Source: a bacterium (lineage in GTDB: Bacteria; Verrucomicrobiota; Kiritimatiellia; CAIKKV01; CAITUY01). Taken from it: a stretch of DNA of 64,000 nucleotides. The notes beneath the pieces were generated by a model. The model searched no databases. It worked only from the letters and a program-made list of their open reading frames with translations, and was not told where the DNA came from. This document shows, piece after piece, positions 60,842 to 64,000 of this stretch; position 1 is the first letter of the stretch; each line of letters opens with the position of its first letter. The translations under genes and the position numbers were made by a program. The stretch spans positions 1-64,000 of the forward strand of contig JBAWZF010000005.1 in NCBI GenBank assembly GCA_037143175.1, written 5' to 3'.

Positions 60842-62013
60842 CCTATTGCCTGAATGTTCATCCCGGCGAGTCCTGGGCAGATAATCTGGCTGCTATTCAA
60901 ACGCATACTCTGGCGATCCGCGACCTCGTCTCCCCGGGCAAACCGTTCGGGCTGGGATTACGCTTGAGTCACCAGGCTGCCTCGACTTTAAGCCACCCGG
61001 AAACGCGAACCACTTTCAAGCGTTTCTTGCATGAACATAACCTCTACGCCTTCACCATTAATGGCTTCCCCTACGGATCCTTTCACACCAAACCTGTCAA
61101 AACGTCAGTTTATCAACCAGACTGGTCCACCCGCGAGCGACTCGACTATACCACCACCTTGGCGCACATTCTGGCCGAACTGCTTCCGGAAGGGACCGAG
61201 GGGAGTATCAGCACCCTCCCGCTCGGATATAAATTTTCATCAGGTAGCACCGTCGCCAGCACCCCCTCCAACGAGATGGTAATCCAACTGGCTGAATGCG
61301 CCCTCTCGCTTCATAATATATCTCAGAAAACCGGCAAAGTGGTTCATATCGGACTTGAGCCTGAGCCCGACTGTTTGCTGGAAACAACACCAGAAGTCAT
61401 CCGGTTCTTTGAAACTCAACTTTTCCCGCAAGCCACTCCACACCTGGTTTCACGCCTGTCCTGCACTCGGGCTGAAGCTGAGGCCCTTTTGCGACGACAC
61501 CTCGGCGTTTGTTTTGATACCTGCCATTTGGCCATTCAGTTTGAAAACCTGTCCGCGAGTCTGGTCCGTCTTGCCCGTCATGGTATCCGAATTTCCAAGG
61601 TCCAACTCAGTGCCGCACTGGAGGTCATTCCCACCACCGCCGCCAGAACCAGACTCTTAGCCTTTCTCGATCCAGTCTATCTCCACCAGGTCAAAACCCT
61701 GTATCTTGAGCGATATGCCGACTTGGATAAAGCATTGGAATCCCCAGTTACACCTGATGATCCTTCCTCCCTCTGGCGGATCCATTTCCACGTCCCGTTG
61801 TACTTTGAGGGCGATGCCCTGCTCCGTTCCACCGCCAAGTCCATGGATGCCAAATTCCGGGATCAATTAAGCCACCTGCCAGTCCAGCATCTGGAAATTG
61901 AAACCTACACCTTCCATGTCCTCCCCGCAGCCCTGCAAGCTGGTGGAGTGGTCTCCAGCACCGTCCGCGAATATGAATGGGTAAGAGATCAACTTGACAG
62001 GCCATCCTCTTGA
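60820..62013 (+). CDS. eboE: Metabolite traffic protein EboE
   Basis: 397 residues. The N-terminus LTYCLNVHPGESWADNLAAI, then FGLGLRLSHQA, YAFTINGFPYGSFH, VYQPDWSTRERLDYT and LLPEGTEGSISTLPLGYK are the hallmarks of EboE, a TIM-barrel protein. A barrel with metal ligands is suggested by HIGLEPEPDCLLE, GVCFDTCHLAIQFE and HFHVPLYF. In cyanobacteria ebo genes are needed to move scytonemin precursors to the periplasm. Its start lies 22 bases inside the eboD gene, so the two are coupled. Confidence 0.92.
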   Translation: MHPNTHLTYCLNVHPGESWADNLAAIQTHTLAIRDLVSPGKPFGLGLRLSHQAASTLSHPETRTTFKRFLHEHNLYAFTINGFPYGSFHTKPVKTSVYQPDWSTRERLDYTTTLAHILAELLPEGTEGSISTLPLGYKFSSGSTVASTPSNEMVIQLAECALSLHNISQKTGKVVHIGLEPEPDCLLETTPEVIRFFETQLFPQATPHLVSRLSCTRAEAEALLRRHLGVCFDTCHLAIQFENLSASLVRLARHGIRISKVQLSAALEVIPTTAARTRLLAFLDPVYLHQVKTLYLERYADLDKALESPVTPDDPSSLWRIHFHVPLYFEGDALLRSTAKSMDAKFRDQLSHLPVQHLEIETYTFHVLPAALQAGGVVSSTVREYEWVRDQLDRPSS

Positions 62014-62029
62014 AGAGATAGATAACACC

Positions 62030-64000
62030 ATGCAAACCGGAGCCAACGCCACACAACTCGATACGATCCCTCCGCGAAACGCCACAGCGGGGCGGGACAC
62101 GCCGACCCTCCTTGATATGAGTGGTGACCCATCGCCATCGCCCGAACTTCCAAACTCAGAAGCCTCTCCCTACCAGATACTGAACGAAATTGGACGTGGC
62201 GGGATGAGCACCGTCTATCTGGCGAAAGACCTGAAACTGGGCCGTTTCGTCGCCATAAAGCGTCTTAGCCAGGCCTTCCTGACCGACAGCCCCATGCGCG
62301 ACAGGTTCCTCCGTGAGGCACAGTTGATCGCTTCACTCAACCATATCTACATCGTCAAACTCTACGACTTTGACGTCAAACGCACCGAACCGCAGATTGT
62401 CATGGAATATGTGGCTGGTCCCGGCAAAGCACCCGCCCCCAACTGGCCCCCTCTCTCGCTTAATCTGGAACAGAAACTGGAGCAAAACGAGGCCCCCCTC
62501 TCCATGCGCGTCTCCGTCGTTCTGGTTAAGAAACTCTGCACCGCCATCGAATACGCCCACCGCCGCGGCGTCATTCACCGCGACCTTAAACCTTCCAACG
62601 TCCTGCTCGACGAACATGGCGAACCCCGTATCGTGGATTTTGGCATCGCCCGCCAAACCACCTCCGACGCCGCCAAACTGACGATGACCGGGACGCGCAT
62701 GCTCTCCCTCGGGTACGCCGCACCTGAGCAGGAAACCAATCCCGCAATCGCAGACGAACGTTCCGATGTCTACAGTCTCGGTGGGATCCTCTATTTCTGC
62801 CTGACAGGCGAAAACCCGCGTTTTTTCCGGGACAGTCGCGTCCCCGATTGCCTGCGGCCCATTATTCTCAAGGCCATGGAGCAAGACCCCACCCAACGGT
62901 GGAGCTCCGCTAAAGACTTTGCCGATGTTCTGGCCCAAACCGCAGGTGATTTTCTCTCTCCACTCACGGATCCAGGCATGTGGCGCTGCAAGTGGTGCAA
63001 CGCACTCAACCCCGTGGACAGCCGGTATTGTACCCACTGTAACTGGGACGGGATGGAGAGTTGTCCCGAATGTGCCGGAGAAACCCGGGTAGGTGTTCGT
63101 TTCTGCGGCCAGTGCTCCACAGACATCAAAACTTTTGAGGATATGAGAGCCCTGCTCAGCCGGTTACGTGAATACCGGCGCCAAAAGGATTTCGAACGGA
63201 TCAAGGACGCCGTTGATGCCGCCAACCGGTTCCAGCCCAAAGGGGCTAAGGGGCGAGAATTAATCCAGGACATCCAGGAACTGGGCAATACAGCCACATG
63301 GGCGCTCAATCGCAAGGATGAATTGACCCAGGCCATCACCACGAGCCTTGGCCAGCAGAACTACGAGGAAGTGCGGGAACGCCTCAACGAATACGGCGTG
63401 CTCGACGACGGCCCCGAATATAAGGAACTACGCGGCGAACTCCCCTGGCGTATTGCTGAACATAACATTATCGCCCTCCGCTCGGAGATGAATCATGCCC
63501 GGCAATTGCTGGCCGACAAGTTGCCCGGGCAGGCCCGGAACTGTCTTACCGAAATAGAGAATCGCCTCCTGTCTCTTGGTCAGTTGGAATCCCAATTTCC
63601 GACACTCAAAGGCGCGCTCATCCATGACAGCAATCAGCCTGATAGCGAACAAGGATCCTATGCAAAAGCGGTTATCTCGCTCTCCAAAGACACCGAGCAA
63701 CTGAAATCAGAACTGGACTCCATGCGCCAGTCGATCGAACGCCATATCCAGTCGGCCGCCCAGGCGCTTCAAGCACAGGATTACGAGGGCTGTCTTGCGA
63801 TTTGCATGACCATCAAAAACCTCACTGCAGAACCGTCGCCCGCCGATGTGCTGGAGGACAAGGCGTCGAAACAAATTGAACAAATTTCACGGTTGTTAAC
63901 CCGAGCCGACGATGCATTGCGAAAAAGAAGTCTGAACGCAGCGGAACGCGCCGCCAACGATGTGCTCACCCGGTTCAAAGCTGATTCGCTTCCAGCCCGG
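62030..64000 (+). CDS. Ser/Thr protein kinase with double zinc ribbon (partial, runs off window)
   Basis: 657 residues visible with no stop. The kinase domain (about 48-305) has the glycine loop IGRGGMSTVYLAKD, Lys77 in VAIKRL, VIHRDLKPSNVLLDEHGEPR (catalytic Asp near 185), VDFGIARQ and GYAAPEQE. Two zinc ribbons follow (about 316-365): CKWCNALNP...CTHCNWDG and CPECAGE...CGQCSTD. After that comes a long charged helical region with coiled-coil character. The ATG has only a weak GAAGAGATAGATA upstream. It follows eboE by 16 bases, so it is probably cotranscribed with the ebo genes. Confidence 0.92.
   Translation, partial: MQTGANATQLDTIPPRNATAGRDTPTLLDMSGDPSPSPELPNSEASPYQILNEIGRGGMSTVYLAKDLKLGRFVAIKRLSQAFLTDSPMRDRFLREAQLIASLNHIYIVKLYDFDVKRTEPQIVMEYVAGPGKAPAPNWPPLSLNLEQKLEQNEAPLSMRVSVVLVKKLCTAIEYAHRRGVIHRDLKPSNVLLDEHGEPRIVDFGIARQTTSDAAKLTMTGTRMLSLGYAAPEQETNPAIADERSDVYSLGGILYFCLTGENPRFFRDSRVPDCLRPIILKAMEQDPTQRWSSAKDFADVLAQTAGDFLSPLTDPGMWRCKWCNALNPVDSRYCTHCNWDGMESCPECAGETRVGVRFCGQCSTDIKTFEDMRALLSRLREYRRQKDFERIKDAVDAANRFQPKGAKGRELIQDIQELGNTATWALNRKDELTQAITTSLGQQNYEEVRERLNEYGVLDDGPEYKELRGELPWRIAEHNIIALRSEMNHARQLLADKLPGQARNCLTEIENRLLSLGQLESQFPTLKGALIHDSNQPDSEQGSYAKAVISLSKDTEQLKSELDSMRQSIERHIQSAAQALQAQDYEGCLAICMTIKNLTAEPSPADVLEDKASKQIEQISRLLTRADDALRKRSLNAAERAANDVLTRFKADSLPAR

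Noticed and set aside
1-64000. tRNA, rRNA, CRISPR array, prophage or insertion sequence with transposase
   Set aside because: None was found by eye: no T-loop-like clusters in the gaps, no spaced direct repeats of CRISPR type, and no integrase or transposase gene.

Overview
This 64-kb window is chromosomal DNA from a bacterium that looks like an uncultured member of the PVC superphylum (Kiritimatiellota, Verrucomicrobiota or Lentisphaerota type). The evidence is a set of pseudopilins resembling those of Verrucomicrobia, very large Asn/Thr/Ser-rich secreted proteins, a Rhodopirellula/Verrucomicrobium-like sigma factor, a eukaryotic-type hexokinase and GT3 glycogen synthase, and a meso-DAP type MurE. 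The organism is probably anaerobic or often anoxic (class I-type hybrid cluster protein, 8-Fe-type ferredoxin, FNR-like sites) and has an outer membrane with heptose-containing glycans (heptose adenylyltransferase, two GT9 heptosyltransferase-like genes). The phylum is inferred from gene content alone; no rRNA, tRNA or CRISPR array was seen.

Layout. 0.3-7.1 kb: a 2260-residue modular secreted protein. 7.1-14.5 kb (minus strand): a type II secretion-like block in canonical order, gspF, then three gspG paralogues, gspH, gspI, gspJ and gspK, with a ParE-type toxin-antitoxin pair between gspF and gspG. 14.8-18 kb: hexokinase and hcp. 18.1-22.8 kb (plus): recQ, an HTH-EIIA regulator and a fused pabB-pabC. 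22.8-25.8 kb: an aminotransferase remnant, a double nucleoside diphosphate kinase, a NarL-type response regulator and a small secreted protein. 26-28.2 kb: a DEAD-box helicase and a ferredoxin-cupin pair. 28.3-32 kb: cobO, a uridine-kinase-like protein and a DUF2851 protein.

32-50.2 kb is a long, tightly packed minus-strand block. It starts at mraZ and runs through rsmH, ftsL, ftsI, murE, murF, mraY, murD, a LysM lipoprotein and ftsW (a dcw cluster), then purB, purM, a large membrane protein, a GT9 glycosyltransferase and a CPBP protease. 50.4-55.8 kb carries GT3 glycogen synthase, a D-lyxose isomerase-like cupin coupled to a heptose-1-phosphate adenylyltransferase, a GT9 heptosyltransferase and a bifunctional-nuclease/UVR protein. 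56.2-64 kb carries an acetyltransferase, an ECF-like sigma factor, and an ebo-type metabolite cluster (UbiA-like EboC, a phosphodiesterase, a dehydroquinate-synthase-like EboD and TIM-barrel EboE). It ends in a Ser/Thr kinase with zinc ribbons that runs off the window.

The points most worth a second look are: two perfect TTGAT-N4-ATCAA sites with identical promoter geometry, tying hcp to a distant ferredoxin-cupin operon; the ebo cluster flanked by its own sigma factor and kinase but without eboA/eboB nearby; four different 7-bp-period tandem repeats in intergenic gaps of the first 16.3 kb; and several dispersed or inverted repeats shared between distant intergenic regions.
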